Both the position numbers and the translations under genes were made by a program. From an uncultured Saprospiraceae bacterium (lineage in GTDB: Bacteria > Bacteroidota > Bacteroidia > Chitinophagales > Saprospiraceae): 64,000 nucleotides of DNA. Shown piece after piece: positions 42,579-54,700 of this stretch. The notes under the pieces were generated by a model, which worked only from the letters and a program-made list of their open reading frames with translations, was not told where the DNA came from and ran no database searches. The DNA lies in contig CALKJD010000027.1 of the NCBI GenBank assembly GCA_937995755.1, positions 1 to 64,000 of the forward strand, read 5' to 3'. Every line of letters begins with the position of its first letter. Positions within the stretch are counted from its first letter, which is position 1.

Positions 42579-44771
42579 ATGGCTATATTAAGATTCAGAG
42601 CATTACAAGACTCGGCTAACAGAGCACCTATACAAGTAGACGAGGTCTCAGACACTAGATCGGAGCTTTTCGGAGCTAACGTATTTGATAAGAGAGCACA
42701 GAAGCACTTCATGACTAAGGAAGGGTATAAGGCTGTTAGATCTGCTATTGATTACGGTACAAAGATCGATAGATTGATTGCTGATCAAGTAGCAGCGTCA
42801 ATGAAGACTTGGGCTTTGTCTAGAGGAGCGACACATTATACGCACTGGTTTCAACCATTGACAGGTACTACAGCAGAGAAGCATGATGCATTTTTTGAGC
42901 CTATTGGTGATGGGGAAGCTATTGAGAAATTTGCTGGAGGACAACTAGTGCAGCAAGAGCCAGATGCATCCTCTTTTCCTAACGGAGGTATTCGTAATAC
43001 ATTCGAAGCGAGAGGATATACAGCTTGGGATCCAACATCTCCAGCCTTCGTAATAGGTACAACATTGTGTATACCTACGATATTTGTATCATATACAGGA
43101 GAAGCATTAGATATGAAGACGCCTTTGCTTAGAGCGCTTCAGGCAGTGGATGCAGCAGCTACTGATGTATGTAAGTATTTTGATAAAAATGTAAAGAAAG
43201 TAATCGCAACTCTCGGATGGGAGCAAGAATATTTCCTTATTGATAGTGCGCTCGCATCAGCTAGGCCAGATATAACGGCTACAGGTCGTACATTATTAGG
43301 TCACTCTTCTGCCAAAGGGCAGCAATTGGATGATCATTACTTTGGGTCTATTCCTGAAAGAGCGCTCGCATACATGAGAGAGTTAGAAATAGAGTGTATT
43401 CAGCTAGGAATACCAGTAAAAACTAGGCATAATGAGGTGGCGCCTAATCAATTTGAGCTAGCGCCATTATTCGAAGAAGCTAATCTTGCCGTAGATCATA
43501 ATTCATTATTGATGGATATTATGCAAAAAGTAGCTTCTAGGCATAACTTTAAAGTGTTATTCCACGAAAAGCCATTCGCAGGAATCAACGGATCTGGAAA
43601 GCATAATAATTGGTCCCTCGCTACAGATACAGGAGTCAACTTATTAGCTCCGGGTAAAACTCCAATGAGTAATTTACAATTCTTGACTTTCTTTATTAAT
43701 ACAATCAAGGCAGTATATACACATGCTGATTTGCTCAGAGCGACTATCGCATCTGCTAGTAACGATCATAGGTTGGGAGCTAACGAAGCGCCTCCTGCGA
43801 TTATCTCAGTATTTATCGGTGAGCAACTGACTAAAGTGCTAGATCATCTTGAAAAAGTATCTCAAGGTAAGATTACACCAGAAGAGATGACAGATCTTAA
43901 GCTTAATGTTGTAGGTAAGATACCTGATGTACTTCTTGATAATACGGATAGAAACAGAACTTCGCCATTCGCTTTTACAGGAAATAAATTTGAGTTTAGA
44001 GCCGTAGGATCTACAGCTAACTGTGCAGAGCCCATGACTGTTTTAAATACAATTATGGCAGACCAACTTATCCAATTTAAAGCGGAGGTAGATGCAATGC
44101 TCAAAAAGGATAAGAGTATGAAGAAGGATGGTGCGATATTCAACGTACTGAGAGAATATATAAAATCGTCAAAAGCGATTAGATTTGAAGGTGATGGATA
44201 TGGACAACCTTGGGTGAAAGAAGCAAAGAAAAGAGGATTAAATAATCACCTTAATACACCGAGAGCATTAGCGGCAAAAGTAAGTAAAGAAGCATACGCA
44301 CTTTATGAAAGACATAATGTAATGAATCACATCGAGACCGAAGCTAGGTATGAGATTGATTTGGAAAATTATGTAATGAAGATGCAAATCGAAGGGCGTA
44401 CTATAGCAGATATCGCTAGTAATAATGTAATTCCTACAGCGATTAAATATCAGAATGTGATTCTAAAAAGTCTAAGAGGACTCAAGGAAATTTTCGGTAC
44501 TGGGTATAAGAAAATGGCTGGAGAGCAAATCGAATTAGCTAAAGAGATATCAATACATATCAATGCTATATCTGCCAATGTAGATAAGATGAATGCTGAA
44601 GGTATTAAAGCTAATAAGTTAACTAAGTTAGATAAGCAAGCAATCGCATACTGTGATAAAATTAAACCTTACTTTGAAACGATCAGAGAGCATTGTGATG
44701 CTTTAGAAATGATGGTAGATGATGAGATCTGGCCATTAGTTAAATATAGAGAAATGATGTTTACAAAATAA
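42579..44771 (+). CDS. glnN: glutamine synthetase type III
   Basis: A 730-residue ATP-dependent enzyme that makes glutamine from glutamate and ammonia. The length (about 700-730) and the motifs set it in the GSIII group rather than GSI: GWEQEYFLID (about residue 214), NEVAPNQFELAPLFEEANLA (about 288), KPFAGINGSGKHNNWSLATD (about 332-351, nucleotide/metal region), LGANEAPPAIISVFIGEQL and NRTSPFAFTGNKFEFRAVGS (about 450). The C-terminal 150 residues are a helical bundle. GSIII is the main glutamine synthetase in many Bacteroidota. It has a promoter with a nearby inverted repeat and a strong terminator, and is a single-gene unit. Confidence 0.96.
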   Translation: MAILRFRALQDSANRAPIQVDEVSDTRSELFGANVFDKRAQKHFMTKEGYKAVRSAIDYGTKIDRLIADQVAASMKTWALSRGATHYTHWFQPLTGTTAEKHDAFFEPIGDGEAIEKFAGGQLVQQEPDASSFPNGGIRNTFEARGYTAWDPTSPAFVIGTTLCIPTIFVSYTGEALDMKTPLLRALQAVDAAATDVCKYFDKNVKKVIATLGWEQEYFLIDSALASARPDITATGRTLLGHSSAKGQQLDDHYFGSIPERALAYMRELEIECIQLGIPVKTRHNEVAPNQFELAPLFEEANLAVDHNSLLMDIMQKVASRHNFKVLFHEKPFAGINGSGKHNNWSLATDTGVNLLAPGKTPMSNLQFLTFFINTIKAVYTHADLLRATIASASNDHRLGANEAPPAIISVFIGEQLTKVLDHLEKVSQGKITPEEMTDLKLNVVGKIPDVLLDNTDRNRTSPFAFTGNKFEFRAVGSTANCAEPMTVLNTIMADQLIQFKAEVDAMLKKDKSMKKDGAIFNVLREYIKSSKAIRFEGDGYGQPWVKEAKKRGLNNHLNTPRALAAKVSKEAYALYERHNVMNHIETEARYEIDLENYVMKMQIEGRTIADIASNNVIPTAIKYQNVILKSLRGLKEIFGTGYKKMAGEQIELAKEISIHINAISANVDKMNAEGIKANKLTKLDKQAIAYCDKIKPYFETIREHCDALEMMVDDEIWPLVKYREMMFTK

Positions 44772-44824
44772 ATGTAGTTGCTTAGACTATTTTACTAATT
44801 GTAAATAGATTCTTAAATAAAATT

Positions 44825-44861
44825 GAAATCCCATTCAGCGCAAGTTGGATGGGATTTTTTT
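44825..44861 (+). terminator. rho-independent terminator of glutamine synthetase
   Basis: AAATCCCATTCA pairs with TTGGATGGGATTT (one mismatch) around a short loop, followed by seven T. The stem is almost the same sequence as the terminator of the giant gene at 55877-55914. Confidence 0.88.
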
Positions 44862-45672
44862 GATGGAAGATAGTTACGTATGTAGGTTTTCGGGATCACA
44901 TTATATTTAGGGGGGATAAACGGGTCGTGTTATATAGATGGGGAGCAGATAAAAAAAATAGACGTTTTTTTATTTGAAGAGTATATTTCAGTTTGGAGGG
45001 CAGATGTAGATTTACGTATTGATCGGCCTTGTTGGGTGTTCCGTTAAGAAATTAAATATTTAATTCGTTAAGCAGAGATAACTGTTTGAGCTAAAAGGCA
45101 GATAGATAAAGACTTTACTTAACGAGGTAACCAGAATGCAATAGTAAAGAAGAAATCATTAAAGCGAGTTTTATCTCTGTAGAATTTTGTATTTAACTTT
45201 AGGTATAGCCAGCACAGCCTAGGATTTTGTCTCTTTTTGCCAATGAAAAAGAGAACCCGCGGTAGCGATGTCACATAAGAATTTAGTGTTACTCCCCCTA
45301 AAAAGGAAGTGACCCGATTTTCGGTGCACTTATAGTCATAGGCATTTCTAAGAGAATGAAGTCCCTCGTGTCTTCCTTTTTAGAGTAGTGGTAGATAGTA
45401 TGGAATTTAAGTGGCACAGGTTCTGTCATATTGGAGTTGTTTTACTTTGGTGGTGAAGTGAAATAATTCATGGAATTATGGCTTATTTACTTAGAAGTAG
45501 AAAGCCAAAAATAAATAACGGAAGCAATTAAATATTAATTAAAAATAAGTAGGCTTAGGCTTGTTATGTCTAATGAATTTTGGTTAGTGTAGATACAATT
45601 CAAATAAAATTGAGTTGAATTGAATTTTTTAAATTAGTAATTGGGTTAAATGTGTATTTTCCAATTAATATT
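44862..45672. other. long non-coding region with several inverted repeats before the giant gene
   Basis: Over 800 bases with no credible gene. A 9-bp perfect hairpin (TCTCTTTTT at 45230-45238, AAAAAGAGA at 45246-45254) and a 12-bp perfect inverted repeat (CTAAAAAGGAAG at 45298-45309 and CTTCCTTTTTAG at 45372-45383) are present. The second encloses a small CCGA/TCGG hairpin near 45314-45324. Together they suggest a folded RNA or mobile-element remnant. No transposase or terminal repeats were found. Confidence 0.5.
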
Positions 45673-45702
45673 TTGTGTATTGCGCTGTAATTCTTAATTT
45701 TG
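45673..45702 (+). promoter_or_regulatory. promoter of the giant T9SS gene
   Basis: TTG (45673-45675) and TAATTTTG (45695-45702) are 19 bases apart, an exact Bacteroidota promoter. The leader to the start codon is about 65 bases. Confidence 0.78.
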
Positions 45703-45773
45703 GCTGTTAAAGCGGACTATATGGTGATTTAACCACACTGTATTAGTATTTATTATAACCAACCTAGAATACC

Positions 45774-48700
45774 ATGAACCAATTCCCAATGGGTGAAGTG
45801 TCTTTTGACACTTGTACTTTCCCATCCCCCCAACTTTCAAAAAATACTCTATCGTCTAAGAATTTAAGTTCTCGAAGTAAGAAAAGTATTTTTTCTTGTC
45901 AGAAACTAATACCAATTTTGATATTAGCGGCATCCTTTTTCTCTATTCCTAATTCTTATGCTCAGCCAGATAATATAGGTACTGAATTCTGGCTTATGTT
46001 TAATCAGAACCATAATGGAGGGGGGACACAGACCTTATTTATTAGTGGACAGACAGCTACAAATGGTGTCGTCGACATACCTGGAATCGGATTTAATCAA
46101 GCGTTTACCATAACTCCAGGTACTGTTACATCTATACCATTGCCGAATGACGTTGATGTCATTACTAGTGATATAGTTGAAAGTAAAGGAATCCATATTA
46201 CGGCAGACGATGATATTGCAGTGTATGGTCTAAATCAGCAGTCAGCTACTACTGATGCATTTTTAGGTATGCCTGCAGATGTGTTAGGTTTAGAATATAT
46301 AGTTTTAGCTTACAATGCGCTAAACAGTTCATTGGGTGCCCAATTTGGGATAGTAGCCACAGCGAATTCAACCACTGTAACCATCACGCCTTCTGTTACA
46401 GTAGGGATAAGGACTGCAGGAGTGCCGTATAATATTATAATGAATCAAGGGGAGGTATATCAATTGGAGTCTGATACTGCTAATGAAGATTTGACAGGAA
46501 CAATTATTACTTCGTCTGCACCAATAGGAGTTTTTGGTGGTGCCGAATGTGTTAATGTTCCATTTAGTGCGTTGTACTGTGATCACTTAGTGGAACAATT
46601 GCCTTCCACTGATACTTGGGGTACTCAATTTTTGACTTCACCCTTAGCTACCAGAACAGGTGGAGATATTTTTCGAATATTATCTTCGGTTGATGCAACT
46701 GACATTACTCTTAATGGTACTGTAGTAGCTACGTTGAACCGTGGAGAATTTCATGAAATGGATCTAAGTTCAGTTTCTTATAATGAGATTTCTGCTACTA
46801 ACCCTGTGTTATTAGCCCAGTATTCAAAAGGTACTACGGCTGATAACGTTACCTCTGATCCTTTTATGATGTTGATTCCACCATTTGAACAATATAGTGG
46901 AGCCGCTACTTTTTCTACTCCCGCGTCTGGTTTTTCAGTGCATTACGTTAATTTAGTAATTCAGGATCCAGGTGTTGGTAGCGTTATGTTAGATGGAGTG
47001 GTAATACCTGCAGGAGATTTTACTAGTATAGGGTCGAGTGGCTTTTCTGGAGCGCAAATTTCTGTTACTGCCGGAGTTCATAGCATCTTTGACCCTAATA
47101 ACTTTCTATTTGGAGGATTAATTTATGGGTTTGGATCTGCTGATTCCTACGGTTATCCAAGTGGATCACTTTATAGTCCAGCTGCTTTAGTTACATCTAT
47201 GACACTGAGTCCTACTAGTGGTGGTAGTAGTAATACAGGAATGCAACATTGTGTTACAACTACCGTATTAGATCAGAATGATATGCCACTTGAAAATATT
47301 AGAGTGGATTTTAATGTCACAGGTGTGAATCCTAATACAAATTTCGTATTTACGGATGCCAATGGAGAAGCAGAATATTGCTATACAGGAGTTAATGGTG
47401 GAGATGATTTAATTACTGCATCTATAGGTAGTCTAAGTGCATCAGGAACAAAGACTTGGGTAACGACTTGTGGACTTGTCGTAGACTGTTCTGCCATTGT
47501 GGATATGACAGTATCTTGTAGGCAAGATTTACCACCGGTAGATTTTACCTTGCCAATGGTAATAGATTCATGTGGGGATATAATTCTATCCGCATTGACG
47601 ATTATATCTGGAAATAGTGGATGTCCTAATGATACATTGTTTATAGATAGAACATACTTTATACAAGATGGAGTAAGTCCAGTAGAGGAATGCATGCAGA
47701 CCTTTACTATTATTAGTGCAATGGATCCTATGTTTACTTCATTTCCATCAGATACGATAGTATTATGTGGAGCAGATACAGCACCAACATCTACAGGTAT
47801 GGCAGAAGGATCACAGGAATGTGATTTCTCTGCAGGAGATGCGGTAGTGACATTTGCGGATTTAATTGTACCAGGCGCTTGTCCAGCAGAAAGTACCATA
47901 ACAAGAACATGGACAGTAACAGATGCCTGTGGTAGAACGACTATGATGGATCAAACGATCATGGTAAGAGATACCGTAGCGCCAGCCATGTTGTGCCAAG
48001 TAGCAACAATAGAACTTGATGCTTTAGGAATGGCGACATTGACAACAGCTGACTTAGATGCAGGATCCACAGATGCATGTGGAGGTCCAATAACCCTATC
48101 ATTGAGCATGGAAAATTTCACTTGTGCGGATGTAGGAGAGAACGATGTATGGCTGATAGGTGAGGATGAATGTGGAAATCAAGATTCTTGTATGGCTGTA
48201 GTCACGGTAGAAGATAATATCGACCCAGTGATTGTATGTCCTTCCGACGTTACTTTAGATTGTGCGCAGGAATATAATTTTAGTATTACGGCTACGGATA
48301 ATTGTAATACTTTCCCTGTAAATGAAGCCGATTTTACTTTAATTGGAATATTGAACGGAACAAGTTACTATAGATCTAATGCTTCATTCACTTGGGCTCA
48401 GGCTAATGCAGACGCACAAGCAAATGGAGGTAATTTAGTATCTATTACTTCAATGGAAGAAAATGATTTTGTCGCAGGAAGTTTCGTTCATATAGGTGCT
48501 AATGACCTAGTCTTAGAAGGTACTTTTGCATGGACAGATGGAGAACTTTTTGGATATTCAAATTGGGAAGCAGGAGAACCAAATAATCTAGGAAATGAAG
48601 ATGGGGTAATTATGCTACCAAATGGCAAGTGGAATGATATCCCTGCTAATTTAAATGTTCTGCCTTATATTTTTGAAGCACCAGATGGGCCTAGAGTACT

Positions 48701-51700
48701 ACAGACTATGGGTGAAGAAAGTGGCGAGTTTTTAGACTTGGGTACTCATGATTATACCTTTGTAGCTACAGATGGATCAGGAAATACATCGGAATGCTCA
48801 TTTACAGTAACCGTGCAAGATGTAGATCCACCAGTAATTATGTGTAATGATGATGTTACCGTTAATAGTGATATGAACTTGTGTGTAGCTGAAGTGGAGT
48901 ATACTATGCCTTTAGTGATGGATAATTGTACTATTGATGCAGAAGCATCGCAGGCGGTTAACGAAATGTTAGTAAGTACATCCGCTGATTGTATTGGATT
49001 AGCAGCAAATCATCATAGGTATTTTGAGAATACTCTAAATGCTGAGATCGCGATTTCGGAGGTGAATTTTGGAATTGCCACTGCAGGAGTAGGTCAGTCA
49101 GTGACCATAAAAATATATTCAATAGATCCAGCGGATGATTTTATTTATGCAAATCTAACAGAGTTAGCATCTTCCGTGGTGACAGTGCCTAACAATATAA
49201 ATAATGTGATCATGACTGAAATGATTGCGGCAACAATACCTGCAAATAAAAATTATGTTCTCACTATTGAAACTCCAAGTACTCAGGATTTTATAATGGG
49301 TTATAATACCTCTGGTGAGACAGCACCAACTTTCGTGGGTGGACCTGCACCAGCAAATTGTAATGCTATAGAACCAACAAATATAGACGGAGTTCTTCCA
49401 GATCATGCAGTTATATTATTGTCCGATGGTATGGCAGAGGCTATGATCACTCAGACTGAAGGTTTACCCTCTGGTTCAGAGTTTCCTCTAGGGACTACAA
49501 CCAATACATTTGTAGCTACAGATTCAGGAGGTAATACAGCAGAATGTAGCTTTACTGTAACAGTCGAAGACGCAGAAGCGCCAACGTTCGACTGTACAGA
49601 TATAACGGTATCACTTGATGATAATGGAGAGTACTTTATTACGGACGATGATGTATTTAATGGAATGATCCAAAATTGGATGGATAACTGTGCACCAGCT
49701 CCAGTAGCCTTTGGTTCTGGAAACCGAACTATTACTTGTGACGATCTTGTCGATGGTACTTTCGAATTCTTCTTTGGAGGTAGGGATGCTATCGGATCAG
49801 ACTATAACGAAATGTTATGTACTGCAACCATTACTGTACGTGAAACAATGGCACCTATGGCTGTATGCCAGGACATTACGATACAGTTAGATGCAGCTGG
49901 CATGGCAATGATAGAAGCATCTGATATTGATGGAGGTTCTTCTGATGACTGTGGAGGTGTAACCATAGCGGCTGATATCACAGAGTTTACTTGTGATGAT
50001 GTAGGAGACAATATGGTGGTGTTGACAGTAACAGATCTAAGCGACAATACAAGCACATGTATGGCCAATGTTACCATAGAAGATAATGTACCTCCAATGG
50101 CAATGTGTCAAGATGTAACGGTTTCGTTAGATGAGAACGGAGAAGCAACGATAGCAGGAGGCACAGTGACGATGGTAACGGGTGTAGAATTGGGTGCAGT
50201 CAGTCAGTTGCCTTCAGATATTATATCAAGTGTATGTGGCCCAGTTGCTACAGCAGCGACTATTTGTGACTGCCCAGATGGGTATGTAGCTACAGGAGTA
50301 GAAGGATTAGAATCAACTGACTTCGGTGGACTAGTAGGAGAGTTCAACATCATATGTAGACAACTATTACCTTCAGGTAACCTAGGAGCTACAAGTATGG
50401 TAACATGTACTAATGGTACAGCGAATACAACCACTGTGATGGGCCCAATATCTACTACGGGTGATAATGTATTAGTTGCTGGCCAATCGAGGATAGGCTG
50501 TGCTATAAACGCAATTACTGTATACTCAGCACCAATGACTCAAGTTTTAGCAGGGAATAATACACCTAATACGGAAGTTGGGTCTTTAGAAGGTATTCCT
50601 GGCGGAGGAGTAAGGCCATTACGAACGGCACCTAATAACAATGTAATCGTAGGGATGCAAACTTTTGATAATCAAGGTAATCCATCGTTTACAACAGGAG
50701 TAGCATGGCGCTATGCACCAATAGAAGAAGTATTAGTGCAATCTGCAGGTGAGTTTGAAATCAATAGTGGCAGTACAGATAATTGTGGAGAGGTTACATT
50801 TACAGTAACACAATCAGAGTTTAGCTGTGAAGATTTAATAGACGGTCAAGTATCAACTGATGTAGAAGTAACTCTGATAGTTACAGATGGATCAGGAAAT
50901 GTGTCGAACTGTACATCTACAGTCACTGTGATGGATGATATCGCTCCATTAATTACATGCCCAGGAACGACAACTGTAAACCTAGAGGCAGGCGCCTGTG
51001 ATTATGTAGTACATTATATAGTAGAAGCATCAGACAATTGTGGGCTGGTAGCAGATGCAGAAGGCAATGAAATTACACAGACAGCAGGATTACCATCTGG
51101 CTCAGTATTTGAGCGAGGTACGACGACTAATACATTCGAAGTAATAGATGCTTCAGGAAATCTATCTACATGTTCATTTGATGTAGTGGTGTTAGAGTTT
51201 CCAAATCCAGTAACGGCTTTGAGCTGTAATGGAAATCTAAACATATCACTAGATCACAACTGTGAAGCGTATATAGGAGCGGATCAAATATTAGAAGGTG
51301 GCGGCTATGGCTGTTATGATGACTATGAAGTAACGATCAGCGGAGTTACAGGGCAGACGATCTTATCACCAGGGACATATTCCGTAACTATCACAGATCC
51401 GGATACCGGCAATAGCTGCTGGAGTGAAGTAACTGTAGAAGATAAACTAGAACCAACATTAGTATGTAGTGATTGTCCACCAGGTTCAATTATGCCTATC
51501 GAGTTACCATTTACAGGTACGTTAGATGCCAATAGCCCAACATGGACGCGTCCATTTGGTCAGGTAGGAGCATGCAACCCATCAGGAGTCGGAGTTGGAG
51601 TATCATACAGTACACATGAGTTTTTAGTATTGACAGGAGCAGATAGTGATTTTGAAGTAGTGACATTCATGGGAGATTCATTTATGGCGATCTATGAAGG

Positions 51701-54700
51701 TAGCTTTGATCCAACTATGCCATGTATGAATATGGTGACCAATAATGATGATAGCGTAGGTTTATTAAGTCAATTTGATGTGATGCTAGAAAGCAATACA
51801 CAATACATCTTAGTAGTCACGACATACGAGCCAGGAACATATGGGGACTATGTAGTAGAGCTAGAAACAGAAGCAGAGTTAATAGTTGCACCACTGGAGT
51901 GTATATTTAAATGCTTTGATGAGGCGGCGATATTAGCTGGAGTACAGTCAGTACCATCTGCAGTAGCGATGGACAACTGTACAGCTAATCTACCAGTCAC
52001 ATATACAGATGTAGTTAGAGATGGAGAGACATGCGGAAGTAGAGTAATCACAAGAACCTTTAGTATTATGGGTTCAAATGGATTAGTATTGACAAGCTGC
52101 GTTGCGGAGTATCAACTGTTCCCAGCACAATTCAGTGATTTTATAACACCACCAGCAGTAGTATCCTTACCATGCGGAAGTGGAACAAGTCCAGAGGAAA
52201 TAGAAGCATATTTTGATAATAAAATAGATACGGATGGCGACGGTATACCAGATACGGATATTAATCCAACAAATGATATCAACGATCCTAACTGTAACCT
52301 ATCGGTAATAGAAAACAATGAAGGAACGAGCTTTGGCTATATCACATACCCAAGCTTAGGCTGTGACGGAAACACACATCTACAAGCAGTAGATAATAAT
52401 ATGTGTGGCTTCTACACGACGTACAGTGACCAAGAGATCCCAACGTGTGGTGCATCATGTGGTAGTAGTAATAAGAAAGTAATCAGAACGTGGACTATAC
52501 TAGATTGGTGTAACGCAGATACAGCACCATTTATCTATATCCAAGTGATCGAGTCAGCAGATAATGAAGCGCCAACGATCGAACTAGTGGACGATTTTGG
52601 CGTAAGTGTAAATCCTTGGAATTGTCTAGGAGAGTTTAGCTTACCAGCACCGACATTGATGCATGATCTATGTTCAACAGAACTAAGTTACACGGTAAGC
52701 GGACCTGCTGGAACGACTTTATTAGCACCTAATACAACAAGTAATCCAAGTGATAACTGGATAGTATTCGGAGCACCGAAGGGAATAGTACCATTTACAT
52801 ACATAGTGTCAGACTGCTGCGGAAATACAAGTAGTGCGGAGCTGAAAGTAAATGTATATGATACGACTCCACCAGTACCAGTAGCTACAGAAAACATCAT
52901 AATAAATCTAACTACAAGTGGACAGTTAGATTCTGATGGAAATGCGCAAGGATTTGCGAAGCTCTATAATACATCAGTAGATAAAGGGTCGTATGACGGT
53001 TGTAGTGATGTAAGAATAGAGATTAGAAGAGAGGAAAGCCCAGTAGCTTGTGGATATACAGGAAATAGCACATATGCTACAAATGATGATTTCCCAAATG
53101 CAGGAGATACTAACCCAACAAGAGCAGACTACGATCCAGATAACGGTGAGTATGTTAAATTCTGTTGTGCAGATATTCCAGATGTAGATCCAGTAACAGG
53201 GGTTGAGTATGGATTGATACCAGTAAGAATGAGAGTATTCGATGATGGAAACATGAACGGAATACTAGGAGACTGGGTAGATGCAGATAACGACGGTGTA
53301 CAAGACGCAGGCGAATATGATAACTTCAACGAAACATGGGTAACTGTGCGAGTAGAAGGGAAAGCAATCGCTAGTATCGTATGTCCACCAGATGTAACAT
53401 TGGCCTGTGATATGGATTATACAGATCCAGCGATGATAGGCACAGCAACTACATTAGCGCTTTGTGGAAGCGAGTCAGTAGACGTAACGTTTAATCCACA
53501 ATTAGATGCTTGTGGAGTAGGATTTGTAATAGCCACATATACAGTTGTAGGATCGTCTAATCCTGTTATTTCATGTAACCAGAGAATAGATATCGAGAAC
53601 CCATACCCATCATTTGATCCAGCAGATATAAACTTCCCAAGAAGTTTACCTACAAATGCGACACAGCAAATATCATGTACGGATGCCTTAACATATGCAG
53701 CACCGACATGGACAGCAGGTGCCTGTGACTTTATCGGATATACAGAAGAGGTAGATACATTCTTCTTCGAAGTAGATCCTAACACAGGAGCGCCAAATGA
53801 TGCATGTTTCAAGATCTTAAGAAGATTCACGGTAATCGATTGGTGTGTGTATGATGCGACTAACGGACAAGATGGATTATATTATGGATCACAAACGATC
53901 AAGATCACAGATAGAGATGCGCCAGTTCTTAATAATTGTGTTGCACAAATGTTTGAAGTAGATGGAGAGTGTGTACGTACAAGTACAGTGCTTACTAATA
54001 ATGCAACTGACTCAGGTAACTGTTCAAGTGATTGGTTGAAGTGGCAAGTGTTTGTTGATACTTGGGGCGATAATGTTATCGATTATGAGTATAGCTCATT
54101 CCTACCATCGAATGATAGTAACATTACAAATGATACCAATGGTAATGGAATCAATGATAAGTACTTAGCGCCAACAAATAGTGGAGAAGATGTGTCAATC
54201 ACTGTATCAGAAGTAATTGAGTCAAGTATGTTTAATCATGTAGTGACTTGGAAGGTGACAGATGGTTGTGGTAATGTAGCATCTTGTACAACTACATTTA
54301 TGGTAGTAGACAAGAAGGCACCAACACCATACTGTGTAAGTTTGAGTACAGCATTGATGGAGAATTCACAAGCAGTAGAGTTATGGGCAATAGATTTCGA
54401 TTTAGGAGCTTTTGACAACTGTACAGCACAGGAGCATCTAAGATTTACATTCAGTAATACAGCACCAGAAGACGATAGTAGCTACGATGCATCACAAAGA
54501 TCAAGTGCGATGTCATTTGGTACAGCAGGAGAAATTCCAGTGAATGTATATGTATGGGATGAGAAAGGAAATGTAGACTTCTGTACAGTAGTATTGACAG
54601 TAATCGACAATGGAGGATCCGGGCTTCGAGTATCAGGAATGGCAGCCACAGAACTAGGGGACGGAGTAGAAGATGCAGAGGTATTAGTAGAGGCGAATCT

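Noticed and set aside
44862-45672. Insertion-sequence remnant.
   Set aside because: No transposase fragment, target duplication or terminal repeats could be seen; only internal inverted repeats.
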